The translations under genes were made by a program, and so were the position numbers. This document shows positions 35,098 through 43,413 of a DNA stretch of 64,000 nt, one piece after another; the first letter of the stretch is position 1; the number at the start of each line of letters is the position of its first letter. The notes under the pieces are model-generated. The model ran no database searches and was not told the DNA's origin. It was given only the letters and a program-made list of their open reading frames with translations. Location: the NCBI RefSeq assembly GCF_001426645.1, contig NZ_LMEX01000002.1, positions 1,012,322 to 1,076,321 of the forward strand. Direction: 5' to 3'. Source of the stretch: Rhodanobacter sp. Root480 (GTDB lineage: Bacteria > Pseudomonadota > Gammaproteobacteria > Xanthomonadales > Rhodanobacteraceae).

Positions 35098-37521
35098 ATG
35101 CGTCGACTGCTGCTTGCCGGCCTCATTGCCTTCACCGTGCTGCCGCTGGCGGCGACACCGCCGTCCACCCCGCAACCGCTGGACCTGGAAACCATCATGG
35201 CCAACCCGGATTGGGTCGGCCAGGCGGTGGAAAGCCCGTACTGGAGCGTGGACGGGCGCAGCATCTACTACGCGGTGAAGCGCGACGGCAGCCCGGTGCG
35301 CGACCTGTACCGGGTCGACGCGGCCAGCGGCCAGGGCGTGAAGCTGGATGCCGCGGCGCGGGCGCAGGCCGGCGGCGATCCGGTGTTCGACCGCCGCCGG
35401 CAGCACGCCGCGTACATCCTGCATGGCGACGTTTTCGTGGTCGACGTGGCCAGCGGCCAGCGGCGCCAGGTGACGCGCACGCCGCAGGACGAGTCCGAGC
35501 TGCAGTTCTCCGCCGATGGCCGCGCGCTGCAATACCGCGACGGCAACGACTGGTACAGCTACGACCTGGCGCAGGCTGTCGTCGCTCCGGTGGCCTTGCT
35601 GAAATTCGCCGACGATCCGCAGGACGCCAAGCCCGATGCGCTGGGCGAGCGGCAACTGGCCACCTTCAGCACGCTGCGCCAGCTCAAGGCCGACAAGCAA
35701 GCCGTGCGCGACGAGACCGAGGCGTTGCAGGCCGCCGACCCCGGCCGCGCGCCGATGCCGTTCTGGCTGGGCGACAAGATCAAGCTGGTGGATGCCCAGC
35801 TCTCGCCCAACGGCCGCTGGATGCTGCTGGTGACCGTGCCCAAGGACGCCAACCCGGGCAAGCTGCCGCAGCTCACCCACTACGTCACCGACAGCGGTTA
35901 CGCCGAGCCCGAGGACGTGCACACCTACGTGGGCCGCAACGACCCGGCCGGCCAGTCGCTGCTGCTGCTGGACCTGGTCAAGCACAAGCCCTACGCGCTG
36001 CCCACCGACAACCTGCCCGGCATCAAGGACGACCCGCTGAAGACGCTGCGCGGCGACGCCATCGCCGCGCTGGAAAAAGCCGGCAAGGCCGACCAGGCCA
36101 AGGCGCTGAAGGCGCCGGACGTGCGCCCCGTGACCGTGGCCGGCGACGGCAGCGACAACATCGCCTGGAGCGACGATGGCACCGAGCTGGCCGTGCAACT
36201 GCGCGCCATCGACAACAAGGACCGCTGGATCGCCAGCGTCGATTTCGGCGACCACGCGCTGGTCAATCAGCAGCGGCTCACCGACCCGGCCTGGATCAAC
36301 TGGAACTTCAACGATTTCGGCTGGCTGAAAGACAGCCACACGCTGTGGTATCTCAGCGAACAGAGTGGCTGGTCGCAGCTCTACAGCAAGCCGCTGGATG
36401 GCAAGGCCAAGGCGCTCACGACCGGGCGCTTCGAAGTCAGCCATCCGCAATTGAGCCCCGACGGCCGCTGGTTCTACCTGCGCAGCAACCAGGTGGCGCC
36501 GTACAGCTACGACGTCTACCGCGTGCCCAGCACGGGCGGCGCAATGACGCGCGTCACCCAATACCAAGGCATGGACGACTTCAAGCTCTCGCCCGACGGC
36601 AGCCAGCTGGCGGTGCTGCATTCCTCCGCCTACCGTTTGTCGCAACTGGCAGTGCAACCCGCGACCGGCGGCACGTCGCGCGAGCTGACCGACACGATGA
36701 AGCCGGCCTTCACCGCGCGAGCATGGATCACCCCGAAGATCGTGCAGATCCCCTCCAGCCACGGCGCCGGCGTGATCTACGCCAAGTACTACGGGCCGGC
36801 CGAAAGCGATGGCGCCAGCCGCCCCGCCGTGCTGTTCGTGCACGGCGCCGGCTACCTGCAGGACGTGACGCTGTCGTCCACCTATTACTTCCGCGAGCAG
36901 ATGTTCAACAACCTGCTGGTGCAGCGCGGCTATGCGGTGCTGGACATGGATTACCGCGCCTCCGAAGGCTACGGCCGTGACTGGCGCACCGCGATCTACC
37001 GCAACATGGGCCATCCGGAACTGGAGGATCTGCTGGACGGCAAGGCCTGGCTGGTGAAGCACCACGGCGTGGACCCCCAGCGCGTGGGCATCTACGGCGG
37101 CAGCTACGGCGGCTTCATGACCGAGATGGCCTTGCTGCGCGCGCCCGGTGAATTCGCCGCCGGCGCCGCGCTGCGACCGGTCAGCGACTGGACGCTGTAC
37201 AACCACGAATACACCGCCAATATCCTCAACGACCCGCAGATCGATCCGGCCGCCTATACGGCCAGCTCACCGATCGAGTACGCCGACCAGTTGCAGGACC
37301 CGCTGCTGATCGAACACGGCCTGATCGACGACAACGTGCTGGCCGAGGATTCCATCCGCCTGTACCAGCGCCTGATCGAGCTGCGCAAGAAGAACTTCTG
37401 GATCTCGCTGTACCCGATGGAGCGCCACGGCTTCGTGCATCCCGACGCGTGGTATGACGAATACCGGCGCGTGTACGAGCTGTTCGACACCTATGTGAAA
37501 CCGACGGCGCCGAAGCCGTAG
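35098..37521 (+). CDS. Dipeptidyl-peptidase-like S9 peptidase (DPP IV/S9B-C type), exported
   Basis: 807 residues from the ATG at 35098, preceded by AGGAAAA and starting with a signal peptide (RRLLLAGLIAFTVLPLAAT). Residues ~30-560 form a propeller with repeated Q(L)SPDGRW-type motifs. The hydrolase domain has Ser in YGGSYGGFMTE near 668, Asp in GLIDDNVL near 745, and His in RHGFVHPD near 778. It would trim dipeptides or oligopeptides in the periplasm. It is divergent from the prolyl oligopeptidase at 34951; both may serve peptide scavenging. Confidence 0.9.
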   Translation: MRRLLLAGLIAFTVLPLAATPPSTPQPLDLETIMANPDWVGQAVESPYWSVDGRSIYYAVKRDGSPVRDLYRVDAASGQGVKLDAAARAQAGGDPVFDRRRQHAAYILHGDVFVVDVASGQRRQVTRTPQDESELQFSADGRALQYRDGNDWYSYDLAQAVVAPVALLKFADDPQDAKPDALGERQLATFSTLRQLKADKQAVRDETEALQAADPGRAPMPFWLGDKIKLVDAQLSPNGRWMLLVTVPKDANPGKLPQLTHYVTDSGYAEPEDVHTYVGRNDPAGQSLLLLDLVKHKPYALPTDNLPGIKDDPLKTLRGDAIAALEKAGKADQAKALKAPDVRPVTVAGDGSDNIAWSDDGTELAVQLRAIDNKDRWIASVDFGDHALVNQQRLTDPAWINWNFNDFGWLKDSHTLWYLSEQSGWSQLYSKPLDGKAKALTTGRFEVSHPQLSPDGRWFYLRSNQVAPYSYDVYRVPSTGGAMTRVTQYQGMDDFKLSPDGSQLAVLHSSAYRLSQLAVQPATGGTSRELTDTMKPAFTARAWITPKIVQIPSSHGAGVIYAKYYGPAESDGASRPAVLFVHGAGYLQDVTLSSTYYFREQMFNNLLVQRGYAVLDMDYRASEGYGRDWRTAIYRNMGHPELEDLLDGKAWLVKHHGVDPQRVGIYGGSYGGFMTEMALLRAPGEFAAGAALRPVSDWTLYNHEYTANILNDPQIDPAAYTASSPIEYADQLQDPLLIEHGLIDDNVLAEDSIRLYQRLIELRKKNFWISLYPMERHGFVHPDAWYDEYRRVYELFDTYVKPTAPKP

Positions 37522-37564
37522 TTGCCTATACTTTCGTACCGAACGACAAGGCTGGTTTTTCACC

Positions 37565-38035
37565 GTGCATTACGAGATCACCCAGGCGTCCACCACCGAC
37601 GCCCAGGCCATCGCCGGCATGGCCGTTGCGCTCACCGAGGAAATTTCCCGCCGCATGGGCGTGCAGCATTTCGACCTGGACCTCGACGGCACCGCCGCGC
37701 TGTGCGCGCGGACGCTTGCCGAAGGCAGCTACACCGCGCTGTTGGCCACGGTGGACGAGCGCCCGGTGGGTTTTGTCGGCCTGTCGCAGGGTTGTGCCCT
37801 GTACGCCGGTGGTGCCATCGGCACGATGCAGGAGTTCTACGTGGCGCCCGACTTTCGCTCGGGCGGCATCGGTGCCGCCTTGATCGACGCAGTGAAGGCG
37901 CAGGCGCGGGCGCGCGGTTGGCGCCGCATCGAGGTCTGCACGCCGCCCCTGCCCGAATTCGACGCCAGCCTCCGCTTCTACATCCGCGAGGGTTTCGAGA
38001 TCAGTGGCGGACGAAAGCTGAAAGCCATCGCGTGA
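37565..38035 (+). CDS. GNAT-family N-acetyltransferase
   Basis: 156 residues with a GTG start. The acetyl-CoA site is MQEFYVAPDFRSGGIGAALI near 87-106 (motif A, R-x-x-G-x-G/A pattern), and YIREGFEISGGRKL near the end is the usual final strand. Cytoplasmic; it acetylates an unknown amine. It begins 43 bp after the S9 peptidase stop on the same strand and may be co-transcribed with it. Confidence 0.88.
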   Translation: MHYEITQASTTDAQAIAGMAVALTEEISRRMGVQHFDLDLDGTAALCARTLAEGSYTALLATVDERPVGFVGLSQGCALYAGGAIGTMQEFYVAPDFRSGGIGAALIDAVKAQARARGWRRIEVCTPPLPEFDASLRFYIREGFEISGGRKLKAIA

Positions 38036-38069
38036 AAAAATAGAGGGCGCGCCACGTATTGGCGCGCCC
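38035..38069 (-). terminator. Terminator of the DUF4142-cupredoxin transcript
   Basis: A 10-bp stem (GGGCGCGCCA at 38045-38054 with TGGCGCGCCC at 38060-38069, 5-nt loop) is followed on the minus strand by CTCTATTTTTT. On the plus strand the same hairpin lacks T residues and could still help end the GNAT transcript. Confidence 0.8.
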
Positions 38070-38076
38070 CCGACTG

Positions 38077-38153
38077 CAGGAGCGGCTTCAGCCGCGATGC
38101 TCTTGCTTTTCAGCCTCAGGGCGAGAGCATCGCGACTGAAGTCGCTCCTGCAG
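38077..38153. repeat. REP/SMAG-type palindromic pair B
   Basis: CAGGAGCGGCTTCAGCCGCG (from 38077) and the inverse CGCGACTGAAGTCGCTCCTG (to 38150) face each other. Same family as the pair at 24381. It sits between the terminator and the cupredoxin stop. Confidence 0.8.
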
Positions 38154-38165
38154 AAAGCGATGGCG

Positions 38166-38522
38166 CTACTTCACCACCAGCGTGGCCACCATCGTGGGGT
38201 GGAACTTGCAATAGACCTCCACCGTGCCGGCCGTGGCTTTCATGCGCACGGTGGCGCCGGGTTTCAGGTCGATGTCGAAGCGACCGTCACGAGCGGTGGC
38301 GGTGTGTTCCAGGATGCCGCGATTGACCCACTCGATGATGTCGCCGGCGCGTACGCCGGTCGGCATCGGGCCGTACTGCATCGTGTCGACCACGATGACG
38401 TGCACCTGCGGTGCCGGCGTGGCCGATGGGACGGCCGTGGGGGCTTTTGTCGGCGGGGTGGCCGCCACCGCCAAGCCGCTCATCGCCAGCAGACTGGCAA
38501 ATACCATCAACGTGCAACGCAT
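38166..38522 (-). CDS. Cupredoxin (plastocyanin-like copper protein), exported
   Basis: 118 residues. Signal peptide ~1-20 (ends LAVAAT), then a Pro/Ala/Thr-rich linker to ~38. The mature domain has a type 1 copper site: His in LEHTATA near 73, then Cys, His and Met in YCKFHPTM near 104-111. DIIEWVNRG is the usual strand before the first ligand. A periplasmic electron carrier or copper-binding protein; partner unknown. It lies 10 bp after the DUF4142 gene and is thus in its operon, driven by the ECF-type promoter at 39135-39163. Confidence 0.88.
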   Translation of the reverse strand: MRCTLMVFASLLAMSGLAVAATPPTKAPTAVPSATPAPQVHVIVVDTMQYGPMPTGVRAGDIIEWVNRGILEHTATARDGRFDIDLKPGATVRMKATAGTVEVYCKFHPTMVATLVVK

Positions 38523-38532
38523 GATCCGCTCC

Positions 38533-39081
38533 TTACTTCAGGCTCTGCACCAGGTGTTCGGCGTGCATCTGATGCGACTCGAACAGCTTCAGACCGGTTT
38601 CCAGCAGCGACTTCAGCTCTTCGTTCCTGGCCGACGGAATCAGCGTGCCGGAAAGCGCCTTGTTGACCGTCTGGTGGAAGGCCACCTCGTTGGCCGCATA
38701 GGCCTTGTCGTAGGCGTCACCGCTGAGCGCGGCCAGCTTCACCTGCTCAGCCGCGGCGGCCTTGGCCAGCGCCTGGCTGGTGGGGTTGTCGGCCGGCGTC
38801 ACACCCAGCTTCTTGCACAACGCCAGCGCCTGTTCGTTGACGGCGGCGTGGTCACGCGCCATTTCCTCGGCGAAGGCGATCACGGCCTTGTTGTGGGATT
38901 TCTTCAGCGCCTGCTTCGCCGCGGTGACATCGATGGCACCGGCGGTATAGGCGATGTGCGCGATCTGCGCGTCATCGATGGTGGCCGGCGCGGTGGCGGC
39001 GGCCGGCGCGGGCTGCGCCTGCACGCTGGCGACGGTGCCGAAGGCAAGGGCGATGGCGAGAGCGAAAAGTGACTTTTTCAC
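38533..39081 (-). CDS. DUF4142 exported protein
   Basis: 182 residues from the GTG at 39081, chosen because AGGAGAAATCAC precedes it directly; an open frame to 39207 is rejected. Signal peptide KKSLFALAIALAFGTVASVQAQ. The remainder is helical with the DUF4142 pattern (DDAQIAHIAYTAGAIDVTAAK near 40; FAEEMARDHAAVNEQALALCKKLG near 72), a ferritin-like four-helix type. Function of the family is not established; it is often stress-linked. It is the first gene of a two-gene operon with the cupredoxin. Confidence 0.85.
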   Translation of the reverse strand: MKKSLFALAIALAFGTVASVQAQPAPAAATAPATIDDAQIAHIAYTAGAIDVTAAKQALKKSHNKAVIAFAEEMARDHAAVNEQALALCKKLGVTPADNPTSQALAKAAAAEQVKLAALSGDAYDKAYAANEVAFHQTVNKALSGTLIPSARNEELKSLLETGLKLFESHQMHAEHLVQSLK

Positions 39082-39134
39082 GTGATTTCTCCTGATGGAC
39101 ATGGGCAGGTTCGGCAGTTGCCCGTCTGCGGCCA

Positions 39135-39163
39135 TGGGATGCGCGTGCTGCCCGCGAGGTTCC
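39135..39163 (-). promoter_or_regulatory. ECF-type promoter of the DUF4142-cupredoxin operon
   Basis: Reading leftward: GGAACC (39163-39158), a 15-bp spacer, then GCATCCCA (39042-offset block at 39142-39135). GGAAC is the common ECF -35 core. The identical motif with identical spacing faces the opposite way at 39178-39206 in front of the sigma factor gene. Confidence 0.75.
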
Positions 39164-39177
39164 GGAAATCTGCGGCG

Positions 39178-39206
39178 GGAACCTGCGGCGAGGTCATCGC
39201 ATCCCA
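39178..39206 (+). promoter_or_regulatory. ECF-type promoter of the sigma factor gene
   Basis: GGAACC (39178-39183), 15-bp spacer, GCATCCCA (39199-39206), 22 bp before the sigma factor ATG. It matches the promoter on the other strand in every position of both boxes while the spacers differ, so the sigma factor probably drives both itself and the DUF4142 operon. Confidence 0.75.
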
Positions 39207-39227
39207 ATCGGTGTACAAGGAGAAATC

Positions 39228-39926
39228 ATGTCCGCTTCCCTTCATGCCGTTGCCGTTGACTACACCGCGCTGGACGATGCCGCGCTGGTTGCCCTGGTGC
39301 GTGGTGGCCAGCAAGGCGCGTTCCGCCACATCATGCAGCGCTGCAACCAGCGACTGTTCCGCATCGCCCGCAGCGTGCTGGGCGAGGATGCCGAGGCCGA
39401 GGACGTGCTGCAGGAGTCCTACCTGCGCGCGTATCGCAAGCTGGATACCTTCCGCGGCGAGTCCAGCCTGCTGACCTGGCTCACCTCCATCGTGCTGAAC
39501 GAGGCCCGTGGCCGGCTGCGCAAGCGGCACAACATGGTCGGGCTGGAGAAAATCGACGAGTCCCCCATGGATACCCACCAGATCGTCCAGTTCCCCTCGC
39601 GCTTCGGCAGCGAAGACCCGGCCGTGTCCGCCGCGCGCACCCAGATCCGCCACCTGCTGGAACACGCCATCGACGCCTTGCCGCCGGCGTTCCGCACCGT
39701 CTACATGATGCGCGACGTGGAGGAGTGCTCGGTGGAGGAGACCGCCACCCAGCTGGCGATCAACCCGCAAACAGTGAAGACCCGCCTGCATCGCGCCCGC
39801 CGGCTGCTGCGCCATTCACTGCACGGCACGGTGGCCGCCTCCCTCACCGACGCCTTCCCCTTCATGGGCGAACGCTGCGCCCGCGTCACCGAGGCGGTGA
39901 TGGCGCGGTTGACGGCGAAGGGGTAA
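39228..39926 (+). CDS. ECF-family RNA polymerase sigma factor
   Basis: 232 residues; AAGGAG lies 5 nt before the ATG. Region 2 spans FRHIMQRCNQRLFRIARSV to LLTWLTSIVLNEARGRL (residues ~32-100); region 4 spans ALPPAFRTVYMMRDVEE to QTVKTRLHRARRLLR (~150-198). A short C-terminal tail, FPFMGERCARVTEAVMARL, is an extension seen in some ECF groups. No anti-sigma factor lies beside it, so its activity may be set by transcription, the tail or a distant partner. The conserved promoter on both sides indicates autoregulation and control of DUF4142 and cupredoxin. Confidence 0.9.
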   Translation: MSASLHAVAVDYTALDDAALVALVRGGQQGAFRHIMQRCNQRLFRIARSVLGEDAEAEDVLQESYLRAYRKLDTFRGESSLLTWLTSIVLNEARGRLRKRHNMVGLEKIDESPMDTHQIVQFPSRFGSEDPAVSAARTQIRHLLEHAIDALPPAFRTVYMMRDVEECSVEETATQLAINPQTVKTRLHRARRLLRHSLHGTVAASLTDAFPFMGERCARVTEAVMARLTAKG

Positions 39927-39935
39927 CCGTTTCCT

Positions 39936-40021
39936 GTAGGAGCGACTTCAGTCGCGACGCTCTTCCCCCGGACCCGAGCCCCCAGTCCGACCAAGAGCAT
40001 CGCGACTGAAGTCGCTCCTAC
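39936..40021. repeat. REP/SMAG-type palindromic pair C
   Basis: GTAGGAGCGACTTCAGTCGC from 39936 and its inverse ending CTCCTAC at 40021 surround ~36 bp. Same family as 24381-24472. It lies between the converging sigma factor and XRE genes. Confidence 0.85.
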
Positions 40022-40038
40022 AGTGCTGGTGATGGCTA

Positions 40039-40878
40039 TCAGCCGCCCAGGCGCTGCGCCATCCGCGCGAAGCTGGCGGCGGTCGGCGCGTCGGCGGGGG
40101 CGAAGAAGAACGCGGTGGCGCGGTCGAGGTGGTCTTCGTCGCGGATCGGCATGCGCATCGAGTGGATGCTGAGGTGGCCGAAATCCGGGTGGAAGAACGG
40201 CACGATGATCGCGCTCAACGGCGCCGTGTGGCAGCGCTGCCACAGCGTCACGAATTCGGGGCTGGCCGCCGTCAGCGCGGCGATCAGGTGGTCGAAGCGG
40301 GTGTCTTCGGGATGCGCCGCGTAATTCATGCGGAACATGCCCAGCAGGTTCAGCGCGCCGTTCTCGAAATCCGGGTACAGCCGGCGCCGCGCCGGGTTCA
40401 TGAACGCGTTCCAGATGTGGTTGTCGGCGAATGGCCCGCCGAATTCGCCCAGGTCGTACAGCTTCCCCGCCAGCCGGTTCCAGGCCAGCAGGTTGAACAC
40501 CGTATCCAGCACGAACGCCGGCGCCTGGTACAGGTCCAGCACCTGCTGAGTCACCGGCGGCAGGGTAAAGTGGTGCTCGGTCACCTCGGTGCGTGACAGG
40601 CCCATCAGCGAGAACAGGTAGGTTTCGTCGGTGGCCGACAGCGACAGCGCCCGCGCGATGCGGGTGAGCGCGGCGGCCGACACGTTGATGTCGCGACCCT
40701 GCTCCAGCCACGTGTACCAGGTGAGCCCCACGTCAGCCAGCGTGGCCACTTCCTCGCGCCGCAAGCCGGGTGTGAGCCGGCGCGTGCCGCGTGGCAAACC
40801 CACCGCCTCGGGCGTCAGCATCGCCCGCCGCGTGCGCAGGAAAGCCTTCAGCTCGTTGCGTTGCATGGGCGTGGTCAT
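40039..40878 (-). CDS. XRE-family regulator with MmyB-like ligand-binding domain
   Basis: 279 residues from the ATG at 40878; an ATG at 40866 (MQRNEL) is also possible, and neither has a good ribosome site. The helix-turn-helix covers ~8-70 (ELKAFLRTRRAML, TPGLRREEVATLADVGLTWYTWLEQGRD), the classic start of this group. The C-terminal ~170 residues (PAFVLDTVFNLLAWNRLA; FFHPDFGHLSIHSMRMP) match the MmyB-like domain proposed to bind a fatty-acid-like or small ligand. It is divergent from the 83-residue protein at 41122 and may control it. Confidence 0.88.
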   Translation of the reverse strand: MTTPMQRNELKAFLRTRRAMLTPEAVGLPRGTRRLTPGLRREEVATLADVGLTWYTWLEQGRDINVSAAALTRIARALSLSATDETYLFSLMGLSRTEVTEHHFTLPPVTQQVLDLYQAPAFVLDTVFNLLAWNRLAGKLYDLGEFGGPFADNHIWNAFMNPARRRLYPDFENGALNLLGMFRMNYAAHPEDTRFDHLIAALTAASPEFVTLWQRCHTAPLSAIIVPFFHPDFGHLSIHSMRMPIRDEDHLDRATAFFFAPADAPTAASFARMAQRLGG

Positions 40879-41121
40879 CGACAACCGGTGTGGTGGTGGT
40901 GGGAGTACCAGCAGTGGGAAGTGCCTTCCCATGATAGCGGCGGTGGAAATAGGGTTGCCTGTCCCGTCCGTCACCCTTCCACGCCGGTGATCGCCGATCA
41001 CGGCCACGCGGACGCCCGTTTTGTTCAACCCGCACCCACCACGCACGGCTCCCCAGCCGTTCGCCGTGCCCGCCGGCCATCGCCGTGCCTGTTTGTTTTG
41101 CACCTTCGCCAGGAGACCGAC

Positions 41122-41373
41122 ATGTCGCTACTCCCCTTTCCCCAACCCGTGCAGCCCGACACCGATGCCTTCACCGATTTTGTGGTGCACGCACAGCTGA
41201 TGCTCGATCCGGCCACGCCGGAATCGGTACGGCGCGAAGCCGAACCGCGCCTGCTGGGGCAGCTGCCCACCTTGCTGGCGCTTGGCGTGTTCGACCTGTT
41301 TGCGATCCGCGACCCCGCCTTGCGCAACCTGGTGCAGGACGAACTGGCGAGCCTGCGCGCCCGGGCGGGCTAA
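41122..41373 (+). CDS. Small hypothetical protein (83 aa)
   Basis: The ATG at 41122 is preceded by AGGAGA at ideal spacing, which makes translation likely. The protein is acidic to neutral and mostly helical (TDAFTDFVVHAQLMLD; LLGQLPTLLALGVFDLFAI; LVQDELASLRARAG). No signal peptide or membrane helix. I do not recognise a family. It is divergent from the MmyB-type XRE regulator, with ~240 bp between them, and ends 84 bp before the marR start. Confidence 0.65.
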   Translation: MSLLPFPQPVQPDTDAFTDFVVHAQLMLDPATPESVRREAEPRLLGQLPTLLALGVFDLFAIRDPALRNLVQDELASLRARAG

Positions 41374-41410
41374 AGCGCGGCAACACTTGCCAGAGCAAAG
41401 ATGAACGTCC

Positions 41411-41449
41411 ATATATTTGCCTTGACAAATATATCTGTGGCAATAGAAT
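41411..41449 (+). promoter_or_regulatory. marR promoter with overlapping inverted-repeat operator
   Basis: ATATATTTG (41411-41419) and CAAATATAT (41426-41434) form a perfect 9-bp inverted repeat with 6 bp between, the usual shape of a MarR site. It overlaps TTGACA (41422-41427), which with TAGAAT (41444-41449, 16-bp spacer) makes a strong promoter. Transcription would begin near 41456, at the ATG at 41458, so the message may be leaderless. Autorepression of the efflux operon is expected. Confidence 0.75.
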
Positions 41450-41457
41450 GCACGGCC

Positions 41458-41916
41458 ATGAATTCCGAAGTGCTCGCTTTTGGCACGCCCCGGGAGAGCC
41501 TGGGCATCCTGCTCGGCCTCGTCCGCAGCGAAGTCGTGCGTGCGATGGAGGCCGAACTGGCGGCCAAGGGATTGAACCTGAGCTTCACCCAGTTCCTGAT
41601 CATCAAGCGGCTGTCCCGGCTTGGCCCGATGTCGGCCACCGAGCTGGCCCGCTCGGTGGAGCTGGACGGCGGCGCCATGACCCGCCAGCTCGACCAGCTC
41701 GAAGGCAAGGGCTACCTGCGCCGCTGCCGGCATGAGCAGGACCGCCGCGCGCTGCGGATCGAGCTGACCGAGGCCGGCAGCACGCTGTGGCAGGAGCTGA
41801 CCAACTGCAACGAACGCGTGCTGAGTGCGGCCCAGCGCTCGCTGGATGAAGCCGAACAGGCGCAACTGCACGACTACCTGGAGCGCGTGCTGCACGCGCT
41901 TCGCGACAAGAACTGA
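41458..41916 (+). CDS. MarR-family regulator of the efflux operon
   Basis: 152 residues. Winged helix: LSFTQFLIIKRLSRLGPMSATELARSVELDGGAMTRQLDQLEGKGYL, then the wing CRHEQDRRALRIELTEAG (DR-x-x-x motif). The start at 41458 is chosen because the upstream part of the open frame overlaps the promoter. It is followed closely (36 bp) by the NodT-type channel, EmrA and EmrB genes, so it is probably the local repressor, released by a drug-like ligand. Confidence 0.9.
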   Translation: MNSEVLAFGTPRESLGILLGLVRSEVVRAMEAELAAKGLNLSFTQFLIIKRLSRLGPMSATELARSVELDGGAMTRQLDQLEGKGYLRRCRHEQDRRALRIELTEAGSTLWQELTNCNERVLSAAQRSLDEAEQAQLHDYLERVLHALRDKN

Positions 41917-41952
41917 CCCTCTCACCCCGGACTTTTCACCCTGGACCTTTCC

Positions 41953-43404
41953 ATGCGTCTGCATCTTCTTGCGGCTGCCGCCGCCCTGACCCTCGCGTTG
42001 GCCGGCTGTGCCAGCAGCGGCGGCCTGCACCCGGACGGCACGCCGATCGATCCGGCCACGCTGAAGGCCGACCACAGCCTCGCCCATTTCTCCGCCGCCG
42101 CCTGGCCCTCCACCGACTGGTGGAGTGCTCTGGGCGACCCGCAGCTCGACGCGCTGATCGCCGAAGCGCTGCAGAACAACCCCGACCTCGGTGTCGCCGA
42201 TGCCCGCGCCCGTGCCGCCCAGGCCGAGGCGGGCGTCGTCGATGCGGCGCGCAAGCCCAGCGTGAACGGCGGCGCCTCGGTCGCCGCGGCCCGGCCACCA
42301 GCCGCGCTGCTCGGCGACAAGGCGCATTTCGGGCTGGCCAAATACGGCTATGCCAGCTTCAACTGGGATCTGGACCTGTGGGGCGGCAAGCGCGCCGCGT
42401 GGGAAGCGGCGGTGGGCCAGGCCCGTGCCGCCGAGGTCGATGCCCGCGCCGCACGCATCGAACTCTCCGGCAACGTGGCCCGCGCCTACGCGCAGCTCGG
42501 CTACGCGTTCACCCAGCAGGATCTGGCCGCCAGCGAGCTGCAACGTGCAAGCCAGTCGCGCGAACTGACCCGCCAGCGCGTCGCCGCCGGCATCGACAAC
42601 CAGATCCAGCTGCGCCAGGGCGACGCCGAAGTGGCCAGCGCCGAGCAGCAGGTGGCGCTGGCCAGCCGCGCCGTCGACGCCGCGCGCTCGTCGCTGTCGG
42701 TATTGCTGGGCAAGGGCCCGGACCGCGGCTTGCAGATCGCCCGGCCGCAGCTGCTGCACCCGGCCGAGCTGGCGGTGCCGTCCAACCTGCCGCTGGATCT
42801 GGTCGGCCATCGCGCCGACCTGGTCGCCGCGCGCTGGCGCGTCGAGGCCGCCGGCAAGGACATCAAGGCGGCGAAGACCGAGTTCCTGCCCAGCATCAGC
42901 ATCGGCGCGATGGCCGGCGTGGTCAGCATGGGCGGCGCCAACCCGCTCAGCCTGGCGGGGCGGTTCTACCAGTTCGGGCCATCGCTGAGCCTGCCGATCT
43001 TCGACGGCGGCAAGCTGCGCGCCAACCTGTCCGGCAAGGATGCGCAGTACGACATCGCCGTGGCGCAGTACAACCGCACCCTGGTGGGCGCGCTCAATCA
43101 GGTCGCCGACGACTTGTCCGCGTTGCAGTCGCTGCAGCAGCAGCTCGACGCGCAACAGCGCGCGCAGGATGCCGCCCAACAGGCCTGGCAGTTGGCCGAG
43201 CAGCGCTACAAGGCCGGCATCGGCAGCTACCTCGAAGCGCTCAGCGTGCGCCAGCAGCTGCTGGCGGCCGAACGCGGCACCGCACAGTTGCAGGCGCAGC
43301 AAGTCGATCTCTCGGTACAGCTGATCCAGGCCCTCGGCGGCGGCTTCCGCCCGCAATCCGATGCGCCCGCGCCGCTTTCCTCTTCCACCCCATCACGTTC
43401 CTGA
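41953..43404 (+). CDS. Outer-membrane efflux lipoprotein (NodT/OprM family)
   Basis: 483 residues. Lipoprotein signal with lipobox LAGC at about 18-21. Two OEP repeats: [34 protein letters not shown] near 56-89 and SLPIFDGGKLRANLSGKDAQY near 345, as in TolC-like trimeric channels. It would be the outer-membrane exit for the EmrAB-like pump encoded next. It starts 36 bp after marR and is 9 bp before emrA. Confidence 0.93.
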   Translation: MRLHLLAAAAALTLALAGCASSGGLHPDGTPIDPATLKADHSLAHFSAAAWPSTDWWSALGDPQLDALIAEALQNNPDLGVADARARAAQAEAGVVDAARKPSVNGGASVAAARPPAALLGDKAHFGLAKYGYASFNWDLDLWGGKRAAWEAAVGQARAAEVDARAARIELSGNVARAYAQLGYAFTQQDLAASELQRASQSRELTRQRVAAGIDNQIQLRQGDAEVASAEQQVALASRAVDAARSSLSVLLGKGPDRGLQIARPQLLHPAELAVPSNLPLDLVGHRADLVAARWRVEAAGKDIKAAKTEFLPSISIGAMAGVVSMGGANPLSLAGRFYQFGPSLSLPIFDGGKLRANLSGKDAQYDIAVAQYNRTLVGALNQVADDLSALQSLQQQLDAQQRAQDAAQQAWQLAEQRYKAGIGSYLEALSVRQQLLAAERGTAQLQAQQVDLSVQLIQALGGGFRPQSDAPAPLSSSTPSRS

Positions 43405-43413
43405 GGCACCCCC

